A stretch of 64,000 nucleotides of DNA from Salibacter halophilus (GTDB lineage: Bacteria > Bacteroidota > Bacteroidia > Flavobacteriales_G > Salibacteraceae), in contig NZ_WACR01000001.1 in assembly GCF_008806325.1 (NCBI RefSeq), positions 310,001-374,000 on the forward strand, read 5' to 3'. Each line of letters opens with the position of its first letter. Position 1 is the stretch's first letter. The position numbers and the translations under genes were made by a program. The notes under the pieces are model-generated. The model did not search any database. It was given only the letters and a program-made list of their open reading frames with translations, and was not told the DNA's origin. This document shows, in pieces, positions 33,873-44,381 of this stretch.

Positions 33873-34973
33873 ATGAATCCGATTAGATTGTTGTTATTTC
33901 CGTTCGCACTCCTCTACGGAGCCGCGGTTTGGTTGAGAAACCAACTTTACAACATTGGTGTATTTCACGAACACACTTTTGATGTTCCCACTATTGTTGT
34001 TGGGAATTTAACTGTTGGTGGCACAGGAAAGACTCCACATACTGAGTATTTAATCAGATTACTATCAAAAGAATACAACATTGCCACACTCAGCAGAGGA
34101 TACGGCCGAAAAACAAATGGATTTTTGCTTGCTGATATCAACTCAACTCACAAGGATATTGGTGATGAACCCAGGCTTTTCAAACACAAATTTCCGGATC
34201 TGACCGTGAGTGTTGATGGAAACAGGGTTCGGGGAATTCAATCGCTATTGGCTCATGACAGTGGTCTCGACATCATTTTACTCGATGACGCTTTTCAGCA
34301 CAGGAGAGTAAAGCCAGAAGTTAGCATTCTACTTACCGAGTACAGCAAAACATACAAGGAGGATTTCCTTTTGCCGGTTGGGAATTTGCGCGAGCAGGCT
34401 TCTAACAGTCAACGCGCTGATGTCATTATCATCACGAAATGTCCGCCTGTTCTTTCTCCGTTGGACAGAAGGGCATTGAGAGACAAAATCGCTCCTCAAA
34501 CTTATCAAAACGTTTATTTCTCTTACCTCGATTACGGAATTTTACAACCTGTAAACCCAAACCTGAATTCACTACACCACAGGACGGTTTCAAAAGCGCT
34601 GCTCTTTACTGGAATTGCTAATTCAGAGCCGCTACTCTATTTTTTAAAATCTCAAAAAATTGAAATTACTCACCTCAAATACGGAGATCACCACAATTTT
34701 ACTGAAACGGATATTGAACAATTAATCGAGGAGTTTGAACGAATTAACAGAAAGAACGATGCTGTCATCATCACGACTGAGAAAGATTACATGCGCATGA
34801 TTGGCGAAGAAAAATTTGAGCCTGTTCTTTCAAAACCGCTCTATACTCAGCCAATTGAAGTGAAGTTTCACGGTGATGACCGGGAGGAATTTAATGAGCA
34901 AATATTGAATTATGTTAGACGAAATAAAGTCCACAGCGACCTTTCTAAAAAAGAAAATAAATCAAACGCCTGA
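33873..34973 (+). CDS. lpxK: Tetraacyldisaccharide 4'-kinase
   Basis: Phosphorylates the lipid A precursor at the 4' position, at the inner membrane. The 366-residue protein has an N-terminal hydrophobic anchor (LLLFPFALLYGAAVWL), a Walker A TVGGTGKTPH near residue 48, LSRGYGRK near 75 and the DDAFQHRR motif near 145. The ATG at 33873 is preferred over a TTG at 33843. Its last 62 bases overlap the start of the next gene. A motif copy at 34196-34205 encodes Pro-Asp-Leu-Thr-Val. It shows that the cell makes lipid A. Confidence 0.95.
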   Translation: MNPIRLLLFPFALLYGAAVWLRNQLYNIGVFHEHTFDVPTIVVGNLTVGGTGKTPHTEYLIRLLSKEYNIATLSRGYGRKTNGFLLADINSTHKDIGDEPRLFKHKFPDLTVSVDGNRVRGIQSLLAHDSGLDIILLDDAFQHRRVKPEVSILLTEYSKTYKEDFLLPVGNLREQASNSQRADVIIITKCPPVLSPLDRRALRDKIAPQTYQNVYFSYLDYGILQPVNPNLNSLHHRTVSKALLFTGIANSEPLLYFLKSQKIEITHLKYGDHHNFTETDIEQLIEEFERINRKNDAVIITTEKDYMRMIGEEKFEPVLSKPLYTQPIEVKFHGDDREEFNEQILNYVRRNKVHSDLSKKENKSNA

Positions 34974-35757
34974 TATTGTTCTCATTCTTGGATCTGGACT
35001 GGGAGAATTAGCAACTATCCTCAAAGATCCGGTTGAAGTACTTTACAGCGATATTCCACATTTCCCACAAACTACTGTAGCAGGGCACACTGGCAAATTG
35101 ACTTTTGGAGAATTGCACGGCAAAAAGATTCTTATCTTCCAGGGAAGATTTCATTACTATGAAGGCTATTCAATGAACGAGGTTATTTTCCCCATTAGAG
35201 TTGCCGGATACATGGGCGCTAAAAACTTAATCGTCACCAATGCGGCCGGAGGGTTAAATCCTCAATTTGAAGTTGGTGAAATCATGCTCATTACTGATCA
35301 CATCAACCAGATGGGGGATAATCCATTGATCGGAAAGAATATTGATGAATTGGGTCCTCGTTTCCCTGATATGACAAAGACTTACTCTAAGGAAATGAAC
35401 AACTTACTCGTTGATGTAGCCAACAACACTTTTGTATCGTTACAATCGGGAGTGTATGTTGCAGTAAGCGGTCCTACTTATGAAACACCGGCTGAGTTTA
35501 AATACCTGCGCATAATCGGTGGTGATGCTGTTGGGATGTCAACTGTTCCTGAAGTCATTGCCGCAAAACACATGGGTATGAATGTCATGGGAATTTCAGT
35601 AATTACAGACATGGGAACTGATGAAAATATTGAGCCAATATCACACGAAGAAGTTCAAAGAGTAGCCCAAAACACTGGTAAGACCTTAACTAAATTATTA
35701 GAAAACTGGATTAAACAAGTTGATTTGGCGAGCTTACCTGCCAACGAAAACCATTAA
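34912..35757 (+). CDS. Purine nucleoside phosphorylase
   Basis: A 281-residue type I purine nucleoside phosphorylase: phosphorolysis of inosine or guanosine in salvage. Visible: ILGSGLGEL near residue 25, FQGRFHYYEGYSM near 80, NAAGGLNP near 115, GPTYETPAE near 190 and GMSTVPEV near 215. The start must lie about 20 residues before ILGSGLG, which places it inside lpxK, so the 62-base overlap looks genuine. The gene symbol (punA or deoD-like) is left open. Confidence 0.93.
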   Translation: MLDEIKSTATFLKKKINQTPDIVLILGSGLGELATILKDPVEVLYSDIPHFPQTTVAGHTGKLTFGELHGKKILIFQGRFHYYEGYSMNEVIFPIRVAGYMGAKNLIVTNAAGGLNPQFEVGEIMLITDHINQMGDNPLIGKNIDELGPRFPDMTKTYSKEMNNLLVDVANNTFVSLQSGVYVAVSGPTYETPAEFKYLRIIGGDAVGMSTVPEVIAAKHMGMNVMGISVITDMGTDENIEPISHEEVQRVAQNTGKTLTKLLENWIKQVDLASLPANENH

Positions 35758-35762
35758 TTTTG
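35755..35762 (+). promoter_or_regulatory. -7 box (TAATTTTG) upstream of gatB
   Basis: TAnnTTTG match beginning on the stop codon of the preceding gene, 20 bases before the gatB ATG; no -33 element at the right distance. Confidence 0.35.
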
Positions 35763-35782
35763 CGTCATTATTTGAATTGACT

Positions 35783-37225
35783 ATGTACGATAAATACGAA
35801 GCAGTAATAGGACTTGAAGTCCACGCACAATTAAAAACGAAGACAAAGGCATTTTCGTCAGATCCCAATGCATACGGTGAATTACCCAACCATTTGGTTA
35901 CACCAGTATCATTAGGGCATCCCGGTACATTACCACAATTCAATGAGAAGTCGCCAGAGTTTGCGGTGAAACTAGGATTGGCGTGTAACTCAAAAATCAC
36001 GGCTGAAAACCGCTTTTCAAGAAAGAACTATTTCTATGCCGATTTACCTAAAGGCTACCAAATAACTCAGTTTGATACGCCAATCTGCACAGGCGGATAC
36101 ATCGAGATCAAGCTCCAGGAGAGTACAAAAAAGATCAATCTCACCCGTATTCATATGGAGGAAGATTCGGGTAAATCCATTCACGATCAGGATCCGTTTC
36201 ACACATTGATCGACCTCAACCGTGCCGGGGTTCCACTATTGGAAATTGTAACGGAACCGGATATCAGAAGTGGTGAAGAAGCATATCAGTACCTTTCTGA
36301 AGTACGAAAACTGGTTCGCTACCTCGAGATTTGTGATGGAAATATGGAAGAAGGATCGCTTCGTTGTGATGCTAATATTTCGGTCAGACCCAAAGGATCC
36401 AAAGAGTTTGGACAAAAGGTAGAGGTCAAGAACATGAACTCGATTCGCAACGTGCAACGCGCGATTGAACACGAGACGAAAAGACAAATTGAAGCTCTCG
36501 AAAACAACGAAGAAATATTTCACGAAACGCGCACTTTCAATGCTGTAGATGGAACAACTACCAGTATGCGGAGTAAGGAAATGGACAATGATTATCGCTA
36601 CTTCACAGAGCCCGATTTACTTCCGCTGGAAATTACTACGGAGTACATCGAGAAGATGAAAAACGAGCTTCCTCCTCTACCGAATGAGCTTTTCAAAAAG
36701 TATGTGGAGGATTTCAACCTCTCAGATTATGATGCCGGTATCCTTACAGACTCAAAAGAAATCGCACTCTACTTTGAAGAGGTTGTTTCAAACACGAAGA
36801 ACTTCAAAGCTGCAGCAAACTGGGTGATGGTAAATGTGAAGTCTTATCTCAACGAGAACGCATTACACATTTCAGACTTCCCTGTTTCACCAAAACAAAT
36901 TGCAGAGTTGATTCAACTCATTGATGATGGGAAAATCAGTCACTCGGTAGCGTCACAAAACTTATTTCCGGCTCTGACCGAAACATCAAACAAATCACCT
37001 CTCGAACTCGCTAAAGAATTAGATCTTATCCAGGATCAAAATGAGGATAATATCAAGCAGGCTATTGAAAGAGTAATTGAAAATAACCCTGATGAAACTG
37101 AGCGTTACCGCAACGGTGAAAAGAAATTACTAGGCTTTTTCATGGGACAACTCATGAAAGAAACGCGCGGTAAAGCTGATCCTAAAAAATCAAATTCGTT
37201 AATCAGAGAAATGTTAGAATTATGA
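35783..37225 (+). CDS. gatB: Asp/Glu-tRNA amidotransferase subunit B
   Basis: Subunit of GatCAB, which amidates Glu-tRNA-Gln (and Asp-tRNA-Asn). The 480-residue protein starts MYDKYEAVIGLEVHAQL, has the signature LDLNRAGVPLLEIVTEPD (IDLNRAG here) near residue 145 and RCDANIS near 193, and ends with the YqeY-like tail domain (IREML). The ATG at 35783 is used because the upstream in-frame residues are unlike GatB. Motif copies at 36382-36391 (the only one with C at the variable position) and 36970-36979. Confidence 0.96.
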   Translation: MYDKYEAVIGLEVHAQLKTKTKAFSSDPNAYGELPNHLVTPVSLGHPGTLPQFNEKSPEFAVKLGLACNSKITAENRFSRKNYFYADLPKGYQITQFDTPICTGGYIEIKLQESTKKINLTRIHMEEDSGKSIHDQDPFHTLIDLNRAGVPLLEIVTEPDIRSGEEAYQYLSEVRKLVRYLEICDGNMEEGSLRCDANISVRPKGSKEFGQKVEVKNMNSIRNVQRAIEHETKRQIEALENNEEIFHETRTFNAVDGTTTSMRSKEMDNDYRYFTEPDLLPLEITTEYIEKMKNELPPLPNELFKKYVEDFNLSDYDAGILTDSKEIALYFEEVVSNTKNFKAAANWVMVNVKSYLNENALHISDFPVSPKQIAELIQLIDDGKISHSVASQNLFPALTETSNKSPLELAKELDLIQDQNEDNIKQAIERVIENNPDETERYRNGEKKLLGFFMGQLMKETRGKADPKKSNSLIREMLEL

Positions 37226-38334
37226 TACGTACACTTTCGCTTTTAACCTTAATCACATTTGCACTTTTCTCTTGCTCTCCTGAAGAGAAGGGAAATGTAT
37301 CGATTGAAGGAAAAATTGACAATGCTCCTAACCAAACTCAAATTTACCTCTTCCATGTTTCACAGTCAACTCAGGCTGTCGATACGGCTGATTTCAACGA
37401 AGACGGAACTTTTAAAATGATTTATGATGTTGATAAGCCCGGTTATTACAGATTGGGGTTCAATAAGGCTAACAACTATGCTTCGTTGATTTTACAGCCA
37501 AATGATAAGATTACTGTGAATGGTACTTCAGGCAATTTAGAAGGCTACGCTCAGGTTAAGGGCTCTAAAGATGCAGAAGACTTACAGGAGATGCTCCAAT
37601 TACAAATGTCCTATTACACGAAGGCTGATAGCCTCAAAAGGGCAATGCAGTATGCACAGCAGAACAAAGATCCTAATTCTTACAGAGAAGCTCTTGGCGT
37701 TTTGCAAAACTCAAGATCGCAAATGATGGAGTCGATGAAGACTTTCATCAAAAATCACAAGGGATCAATTGCTAACTTAGCTGCTATAGAGCAACTGAGA
37801 CCAAATCAGAATTTTGAGTTGTATAAACAGGTTAGAGATGATCTTTCTGAGAAAATGGAAGGTGTTTACATCTATGATCGTTTTGCTCAACGAGTTGAAG
37901 GTATCGAAAAAACATCGGTTGGCAGTAAAGCTCCAGAATTAGCATTTCCAAATCCAGAAGGAGAAACTGTAAAACTATCTAGCCTACGAGGCGAATATGT
38001 TTTAATCGATTTTTGGGCATCGTGGTGCAAGCCATGTAGAGCTGAAAACCCTAATGTCGTTAGAATGTACAACAAATACAAAGACAAAGGATTTGAAATT
38101 TACGGTGTGTCTTTGGATAAAAAGCGCAACGCATGGCTGCAGGCAATTCAGCAAGACAACATTGAATGGGTTCAGGTCAGCGACTTAAAAGGATGGCAAT
38201 CAGAAGCAGCAGGCATTTACAGCGTTAGCTCTATACCGGCAACATTCCTTCTCAATCCTGAAGGTGAAATCATTGCCAAAAACCTTAGAGGCAGAGAGCT
38301 TGAAAACAAGCTTCAGGAAATATTTGAATCCTAA
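37222..38334 (+). CDS. TlpA-family thiol:disulfide lipoprotein
   Basis: A 370-residue periplasmic lipoprotein: lipobox FALFSC (Cys18), an N-terminal DUF4369 beta domain (VSIEGKIDNAPNQTQIYLF), a helical region, and a C-terminal thioredoxin domain with active site FWASWCKPCRAE near residue 266. It probably reduces or exchanges disulfides in envelope proteins. It overlaps gatB by 4 bases (ATGA). Compare the protein at 14303, which has the same layout but no cysteines. Confidence 0.9.
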   Translation: MIRTLSLLTLITFALFSCSPEEKGNVSIEGKIDNAPNQTQIYLFHVSQSTQAVDTADFNEDGTFKMIYDVDKPGYYRLGFNKANNYASLILQPNDKITVNGTSGNLEGYAQVKGSKDAEDLQEMLQLQMSYYTKADSLKRAMQYAQQNKDPNSYREALGVLQNSRSQMMESMKTFIKNHKGSIANLAAIEQLRPNQNFELYKQVRDDLSEKMEGVYIYDRFAQRVEGIEKTSVGSKAPELAFPNPEGETVKLSSLRGEYVLIDFWASWCKPCRAENPNVVRMYNKYKDKGFEIYGVSLDKKRNAWLQAIQQDNIEWVQVSDLKGWQSEAAGIYSVSSIPATFLLNPEGEIIAKNLRGRELENKLQEIFES

Positions 38335-38335
38335 T

Positions 38336-39331
38336 TTACTTTTTTGAAACAAGTTCAATGAGGTCGGCTAGTCTGGTTGAGTAGCCGATCTCGTTATCGT
38401 ACCAGCCCACAACTTTTACCATATTGCCAATTACACTCGTCAATAATGCATCGAATATACTCGAATGCTTGTTGCCCTGAATATCTACTGAAACAACAGG
38501 GTCTTCTGTATATTCCATAATCCCTTTCAACTCATTTTGAGCAGCTTTTTTGAATGCTTCATTGACCTGTTCAATAGTCAATTCATCTTTGATGATGAAT
38601 GTCATATCTGTCAATGAACCATCGGGTACTGGTACACGGATTCCGGCTCCACCCATGTGGCCGTCTAGCTCGGGAAATATCTTTGTTATTGCCTTTGCAG
38701 CACCCGTTGTTGTTGGAACAATGCTCATAGCTGCTGCTCGAGCTCTTCTCAAATCAGAATGAGGAGCATCCTGTAGTTTTTGATCACTCGTGTAAGAGTG
38801 AACAGTCGTGATGTAAGCGGCTTCTATTTCGGTCAGATCCTTCATAACCTTTACCAAAGGCGCAGCAGAATTGGTAGTACATGAAGCATTGCTAATTATT
38901 TGTTCAGAACCATCAAGAATACCCTCATTGATCCCGATGCAAACACTTTTAATGTCATCACTTTTGGGTGGTGCAGAAAGAATTACCTTTTTGGCTCCGG
39001 CTTTAATGTGTAAACCTGCTTTGTCGATCGTTCTAAAGATACCTGTAGATTCAACTATAATATCAATATTCAAATCTTTCCAGGGTAAATTCTCTGGTGA
39101 ACGTTCACTGAACATTTTAATCTCCTTGCCATCAATTGAAATTGAATTTTCATTCCATGACACATTTCCCTGGTACTTACCATGTACAGTATCGTACTTG
39201 AATAAGTGACCAAGTATAGACGGTTCTGAAAGATCATTAACTGCAACTAGATTGACATCACTACGAGTTATTAACTCTCTAGTGAGCATTCTTCCAATTC
39301 TTCCAAAACCATTTATTGCAACATTTATCAT
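38336..39331 (-). CDS. gap: Glyceraldehyde-3-phosphate dehydrogenase
   Basis: Oxidises glyceraldehyde 3-phosphate in glycolysis, or the reverse. The 331-residue protein has the NAD-binding INGFGRIGR at the start, the active-site NASCTTNSAAP with its Cys near residue 149, and the C-terminal GWYDNEIGYS. It converges on the TlpA gene with one base between stops and follows the terminator of the large T9SS gene. A motif copy at 38831-38840 encodes Asp-Leu-Thr-Glu. Confidence 0.96.
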   Translation of the reverse strand: MINVAINGFGRIGRMLTRELITRSDVNLVAVNDLSEPSILGHLFKYDTVHGKYQGNVSWNENSISIDGKEIKMFSERSPENLPWKDLNIDIIVESTGIFRTIDKAGLHIKAGAKKVILSAPPKSDDIKSVCIGINEGILDGSEQIISNASCTTNSAAPLVKVMKDLTEIEAAYITTVHSYTSDQKLQDAPHSDLRRARAAAMSIVPTTTGAAKAITKIFPELDGHMGGAGIRVPVPDGSLTDMTFIIKDELTIEQVNEAFKKAAQNELKGIMEYTEDPVVSVDIQGNKHSSIFDALLTSVIGNMVKVVGWYDNEIGYSTRLADLIELVSKK

Positions 39332-39370
39332 ATCGAGTGACTTTCCGACAAATTTAACGGCTTATCATAA

Positions 39371-39397
39371 AAAAAGCCTCCAAATTGGAGGCTTTTT
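39371..39397 (-). terminator. Terminator of the T9SS beta-propeller gene
   Basis: AAAAAGCCTCCAA (39371-39383) pairs with TTGGAGGCTTTTT (39385-39397), a very strong hairpin with a T tract, directly after the gene ending at 39430. Confidence 0.92.
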
Positions 39398-39429
39398 CAA
39401 AATATTAACTGAAATAAGTTATCTCATAA

Positions 39430-42400
39430 TTACTTCACTACAATAAAGCGAGCAGTCTTTTTAACGCTGCCATTAGTAATTGTAGCGATATAAGTTCCGC
39501 CTTTAAAGTCTGATACATTTAGGCGAAGCTTTTTCTTACCGGATTGATTTGCTTTATCAGTAAATGATCTAACGAGTTTTCCACTCAGGTCATAGATAGC
39601 GACATCTACTTCTTCGTTTGCTGAAGCTGAGTATTCAAATGTTCCCACATTTGACATTGGATTTGGATACACTTTCATTTCAATGTCTCCATTTTTATCA
39701 GCAAAATCAGGATACTCTGGAGTTGAATTTACAAGATCACTTGTTCTCCAGATACCTCTACCATGAGTACCAGCGTAGATAACTTCATTGTTTGTCGCTT
39801 CAGTCCAACCTAATTTTTGCTGACGAACCTCAAAAACAGGAACGTTAGCTAAAGTTGCATTCTCATTACTCCAGGTAACGTTTGTACCGGAAGTTGAAAA
39901 ATCTGAAGTTGACCAGATACCAAAGTCAGTACCTAGAAGTACAATGTTAGGATCCAACACATGATATTCAGCATCGTAAACCGGGAAATCTTCAAGATTA
40001 CCCTGAGCATTTCTAGCTACAGCTGCACCAGGTGCAGAAACAGCGTTATCTAGTTCATAAACGTGGTTTTGATTTCCGTAATTACCAACTGTTACAAGAA
40101 CTTTCTCAGGATCGTTAGGGTGAATTGCAAAACCAGTTATGTTGTTATTTTGACCAGCACTGAATAAATTCCCATTGTGCGTCAGAACGTTTGCTGGATC
40201 ATCCTCCATATAAAGGTTTCTGAAACCACTAAATCTATGTACACGGCCATTTCGAGTTCCAACGAATAAGTGATTACCATCTTGAGAGAATTTGAGTGAT
40301 CTTATTCCAGTGATCCCCCAAATATCAGCAAGATTATGCCATTCAGGTATAGTGTTATCTAAAACTTCTCTTGAGAAAATGATACCTGCATTTGTAACAG
40401 AAGCCATATATCCTTGTACAGGGTCCTGAATTCTTACAGAGTCTCCAACATTAAGTGCTGTTGTTAGTGTATAATCAAATGGATAATCTAATGTAGCACT
40501 ATTGATTTTTAGCACATCTCCATTGTTAAATGTAGCTGCATAATAACCAAAGAAATCTGACTGATCTGCCGGAGCAGCGTCAAAGCTGAAGCTATAGTCG
40601 TAAGTATTGTAATCAAAAGTACCAACACTATCGCCATCTGTATTTTCTAAAACTCCATCACCATCATAATCATTTACCCTTTGAGGATTTCCTGGTGTTG
40701 GGTTAAAGAAAGAAATACTTCCTGGTGCAATTTCAGCCGCTGGTTGGTTTGGCACAACAGTACCTGAAAATGCTACCTGACTACCTGTGAGTTTTCCTAA
40801 AAACTGCTCTACAGTATCAGCTCTAAAGGTAATTGAATCAATACTTGTTGAATCATCAGCACTTTCCCAAATATCAAACTTTGTGTTAAAAGGAGCTTTT
40901 CCTAAACCAGCGTAAGGTGAAGTAGAATTAAAAGATCCCCTAAACTCAAAAAATGGTGTTGAGGTACTTGGTGGCTCAAACTTGATAATACGGTTGTAAT
41001 AGAGCGAAACGAATCCAATTTCTCCTAGTTTGGAAATCTCGGTATCAAAACCGTCACCACCGGCAACTTCAACTCCATCTGTAGTACCACCGATGTCTGT
41101 ATCACCAGTTTCAAGAAGGAAAGTACCATTATCCTGAGTACCACCTAAAACCTGACCCTGTGGCCCTACAGCAATATCGTAGAATTGAGTAGTAGTAAAA
41201 TTACGGTTTAGCGTAGAAAATGACATACTTCCACTTGTTGCGTTGTAACTTACTCCAACACCACCGTCATTACCAATATACATTGTATTAGGATTGTTAG
41301 GATCAAAAGTGAAGTAGTGCTGATCGGCATGAACGTAAATACCAGAAAATGGACTTGCAAAAGTTTCAGCTACGCGAATCCATGAGCCATCGATTTTGTA
41401 AATCTGAACTCCACCGATCATTAATTTTTCACAATCATTTGGAAATACTTCAAGAGCAAGATCATAGAAACCCTGACCTGTTCCAAATAGGTTAAATGTA
41501 GAATCAAGCGTTGTTGTAGGAGGCAAAGGTGAATTAACTGACCAATTCAAACCACCGTCAGTTGATCTAAATACTCCTCCCAGGTCTCCACTATTAGTTG
41601 TAATAGCGTAAACGTAATTTGGATCAGAGTCACAATAATCTAAATCAATTCTTTCAATAGAAGCCGGGATTTGACCGGGTGCAGGTTGATAGCTGCAGTC
41701 AACAGTGGGATCATCAGAATACCATACACCAATACCAAGTCCAACTAAAACTCTTCCATCTGGAGTAATTTCGATATCCTGAACAAATGCATTATCCTGT
41801 GTGCAATTTGCTGTTAAGGTTTTCAATGGCTTCGTCCAGGTTTCACCACCATCAGTAGATACAAACAATCCATTAGAAGTACCAGCAAATACCTTGTTAT
41901 CGTCATCAGGATGAACTTTAAGTCTGTTAACATAAGACCAATCCTGATTTGTATTGTATGCTGCAGGAATAGTTGATTGTAATTGCTCAAAAGTTTCACC
42001 GCCATCAGTAGATTTAAAAACACCACCACCTGGCATAGGTGCTGAACCTTCAAATTCAGATCCTGTACCCACATAGATTGTTCCATCAGGCCCCTGATCA
42101 ATAGTAGAGATAATTAAACTTGGCATAAGATCATTGATCGGTTCCCAGGTTGATCCACCATTAAAACTCTGGAAAAGACCACCGGAAACACTACCAGCAA
42201 TCAAATGTTGAGAATCTTGATTGTCAACAAGGATTGCTCTTGTACGGCCCCCTTGATTATCAGGGCCCATACTCTCCCAGTTAAGTCCTAATTGAGATGT
42301 TTTATTAGCTCTTTGTCTTGCAACTTTTTCTCTCGCTTCAAAAACGTCTTTTGGTTCAAACTTTCCTGTATTAACGTTTGCTCTCAACTCACTGAAGATT

Positions 42401-42546
42401 TTATCTCCACCCATCAAACGTTTTGCTTCATTATTCCCCTCTTCACGAGGCGCATATTGAGGTGTTTTTGGAATAATTTCTCCAAAAATGAAATACGCCC
42501 CAACTAATCCTGCGGCTATCGAGCTCAGTAAAACTTTAATCTTCAT
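39430..42546 (-). CDS. Large BNR/VPS10-type beta-propeller protein with T9SS sorting domain
   Basis: A 1038-residue exported protein. N-terminal hydrophobic segment (SIAAGLVGAYFIFG), then repeated Asp-box motifs (FNGGSTWEP, STDGGETFE, STDGGETWT, STDGGLNWS) typical of sialidase or VPS10-like propellers, and further propeller blades. The C-terminal 80 residues are a type A sorting domain (MKVYPNPMSNVG, ending KTARFIVVK) directing secretion and surface attachment by T9SS. No catalytic residues for a glycosidase are evident, so substrate binding or proteolysis-linked roles remain open. The 130 bases upstream (42547-42676) contain no recognisable promoter. Confidence 0.88.
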   Translation of the reverse strand: MKIKVLLSSIAAGLVGAYFIFGEIIPKTPQYAPREEGNNEAKRLMGGDKIFSELRANVNTGKFEPKDVFEAREKVARQRANKTSQLGLNWESMGPDNQGGRTRAILVDNQDSQHLIAGSVSGGLFQSFNGGSTWEPINDLMPSLIISTIDQGPDGTIYVGTGSEFEGSAPMPGGGVFKSTDGGETFEQLQSTIPAAYNTNQDWSYVNRLKVHPDDDNKVFAGTSNGLFVSTDGGETWTKPLKTLTANCTQDNAFVQDIEITPDGRVLVGLGIGVWYSDDPTVDCSYQPAPGQIPASIERIDLDYCDSDPNYVYAITTNSGDLGGVFRSTDGGLNWSVNSPLPPTTTLDSTFNLFGTGQGFYDLALEVFPNDCEKLMIGGVQIYKIDGSWIRVAETFASPFSGIYVHADQHYFTFDPNNPNTMYIGNDGGVGVSYNATSGSMSFSTLNRNFTTTQFYDIAVGPQGQVLGGTQDNGTFLLETGDTDIGGTTDGVEVAGGDGFDTEISKLGEIGFVSLYYNRIIKFEPPSTSTPFFEFRGSFNSTSPYAGLGKAPFNTKFDIWESADDSTSIDSITFRADTVEQFLGKLTGSQVAFSGTVVPNQPAAEIAPGSISFFNPTPGNPQRVNDYDGDGVLENTDGDSVGTFDYNTYDYSFSFDAAPADQSDFFGYYAATFNNGDVLKINSATLDYPFDYTLTTALNVGDSVRIQDPVQGYMASVTNAGIIFSREVLDNTIPEWHNLADIWGITGIRSLKFSQDGNHLFVGTRNGRVHRFSGFRNLYMEDDPANVLTHNGNLFSAGQNNNITGFAIHPNDPEKVLVTVGNYGNQNHVYELDNAVSAPGAAVARNAQGNLEDFPVYDAEYHVLDPNIVLLGTDFGIWSTSDFSTSGTNVTWSNENATLANVPVFEVRQQKLGWTEATNNEVIYAGTHGRGIWRTSDLVNSTPEYPDFADKNGDIEMKVYPNPMSNVGTFEYSASANEEVDVAIYDLSGKLVRSFTDKANQSGKKKLRLNVSDFKGGTYIATITNGSVKKTARFIVVK

Positions 42547-42676
42547 AGATTTACGTTCTTTAAACTATTTTTAAAAAATCTGTGCCAATTTATATTATTT
42601 TAACAACTAAGAAAAATTAAATTTAATTTCCGGTAGTTTTCCCTACATATTCGGGATGAAATTGGCGCTTTTCGGC

Positions 42677-43579
42677 TTATTTATCAATGTGTTTCTCGGC
42701 ATGGTAGCTGGATCTAACAAGCGGACCACTCTCCACATATTTAAATCCTTTTTCCAGCCCTATTCTTTTATATTCAGCAAACTTCTCTGGTGTAATAAAC
42801 TCATCTACGGGCAAATGGTTCGGTGTTGGTTGTAAGTATTGTCCCAGAGTCAGGATGGAAACTCCTACTGAACGAAGATCATCCATCGTTTCAATTATTT
42901 CTTCTTCAGTTTCTCCAAGTCCTAACATGATTCCACTCTTGGTTGTCATTCCGCCTTTTTTGAGTCTAAATAGAACTTCTAAGCTTCTATCGTACTTAGC
43001 TTGTATGCGGACTTGCTTTGTCAATCTTCTAACTGTTTCGAGATTATGTGAAACAATTTCAGGAGCTACTTCAATTACTCGCTGAAGGTTTCCCCACTCT
43101 CCTCTAAAATCAGGTATAAGAGTTTCAAGTGTGGTTCCGGGACTCAATCTACGTACGGCTCTGACCGTTTCAGCCCATATTTCAGATCCACCGTCTTTAA
43201 GGTCATCCCGATCGACTGATGTTAAAACGCAATGCTTAACTCCCATCAATTTCACAGATTTTGCTACTCTTACAGGTTCAAATGGATCAACTTTATCTGG
43301 TTTACCGGTTGCCACGTTGCAAAAGCCACAAGACCTGGTACAAACATTCCCGAGAATCATAAAGGTGGCTGTTCCTGCTCCCCAGCACTCACCCATATTT
43401 GGGCAGTTTCCACTCTCGCAAATCGTATGGAGCTTGTAGTTGTCTACAATCTCTCTAACTTCACGGTATTCTTTTCCAGTAGGTAATTTAACACGAAGCC
43501 ATTTTGGCTTGTTTTTCATTACTCTACCTTCTTTGTTGTGAATAGATGTCTTACGTTGCTTTGTAGCTACTTCAGCCAT
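42677..43579 (-). CDS. lipA: Lipoyl synthase
   Basis: Radical-SAM enzyme inserting sulphur into octanoyl groups to make lipoyl cofactors for pyruvate and 2-oxoglutarate dehydrogenases. Of 300 residues; the auxiliary cluster cysteines are in [12 protein letters not shown] near 54-65 and the radical-SAM CxxxCxxC is in CTRSCGFC near 80-87. The first 20 residues may be extra (an internal Met at residue 21 is an alternative start). A motif copy at 43157-43166 encodes Val-Arg-Ala. Confidence 0.96.
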   Translation of the reverse strand: MAEVATKQRKTSIHNKEGRVMKNKPKWLRVKLPTGKEYREVREIVDNYKLHTICESGNCPNMGECWGAGTATFMILGNVCTRSCGFCNVATGKPDKVDPFEPVRVAKSVKLMGVKHCVLTSVDRDDLKDGGSEIWAETVRAVRRLSPGTTLETLIPDFRGEWGNLQRVIEVAPEIVSHNLETVRRLTKQVRIQAKYDRSLEVLFRLKKGGMTTKSGIMLGLGETEEEIIETMDDLRSVGVSILTLGQYLQPTPNHLPVDEFITPEKFAEYKRIGLEKGFKYVESGPLVRSSYHAEKHIDK

Positions 43580-43580
43580 A

Positions 43581-44333
43581 TTATATAATCTTCTTTCCGA
43601 ATTGAATATTTAAGTAAAATGTCAACCACAACTGGTTGTTGTCAGTATTTGCCATGATCGGAACCTCTTTGCTATATGCATCTAAAACGGCTCCAACCTC
43701 TAAAGCTTTCAATGTTTTATCGAGCGGTGCGTATTCAAAGTTCATCGCTACTCGTGCCGAAGCTCCCGGCACTAATGAGGAGTTTGCTAACCCGGTAAAA
43801 ATTCCCGCTCTGCCGTGGATTATATTTGGATTATGAATCTCAGGATCGTAGCGCTCTACATTGATAATATCTGGTCTTGCAATTGTACCCTGCTCGGTAA
43901 TTTCTAAATAGACCGGCTTTACTATTCCAAGGATAGGACCTCCAGAATAAACCCAACTAATCTCAACTCCTTTTTTCAACTCTTTCCCAAAAATCACATC
44001 TTGTCTACCAATGTGCATTCTCAAAGAGGTCAATGAATTTATTTTACCAAAAAAGTATCCTCTGGCATTATCATTATACGGGTTATAAACTTTCTTTTCC
44101 TTTGGATGCTTCATCATCAATAACTCGGCACTCCAAATCCGTTTCGATGAACCTGTCAAATATTGAGAATAGCGAAAGTTTACGCCAAAACCATGTGAAT
44201 GGACAACCCCACCGCCAGAATAATCGGCACTGTAATACAGCTTTGTGTCGTCATCACTTTGGGCTCTGACCGAAGTAAAAGCCATAGCGATGATGAATAA
44301 TAGATTAATTGTGATAGCTTTGAGTACTCTCAT
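43581..44333 (-). CDS. Conserved exported hypothetical protein
   Basis: A 250-residue protein with a signal peptide ([16 protein letters not shown]) and alternating strands; it has no named family that I recognise. [19 protein letters not shown] and [15 protein letters not shown] near the ends suggest a small outer-membrane beta-barrel. It lies one base upstream of lipA on the same strand, an arrangement I have seen in Flavobacteriales. A motif copy (44262-44271) forms part of the signal-peptide cleavage region (Ser-Val-Arg-Ala-Gln). Confidence 0.75.
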   Translation of the reverse strand: MRVLKAITINLLFIIAMAFTSVRAQSDDDTKLYYSADYSGGGVVHSHGFGVNFRYSQYLTGSSKRIWSAELLMMKHPKEKKVYNPYNDNARGYFFGKINSLTSLRMHIGRQDVIFGKELKKGVEISWVYSGGPILGIVKPVYLEITEQGTIARPDIINVERYDPEIHNPNIIHGRAGIFTGLANSSLVPGASARVAMNFEYAPLDKTLKALEVGAVLDAYSKEVPIMANTDNNQLWLTFYLNIQFGKKII

Positions 44334-44381
44334 GAAAAAACAAATGTAGTGAAATAACGCATATAGGATTTTAATTGTTTT

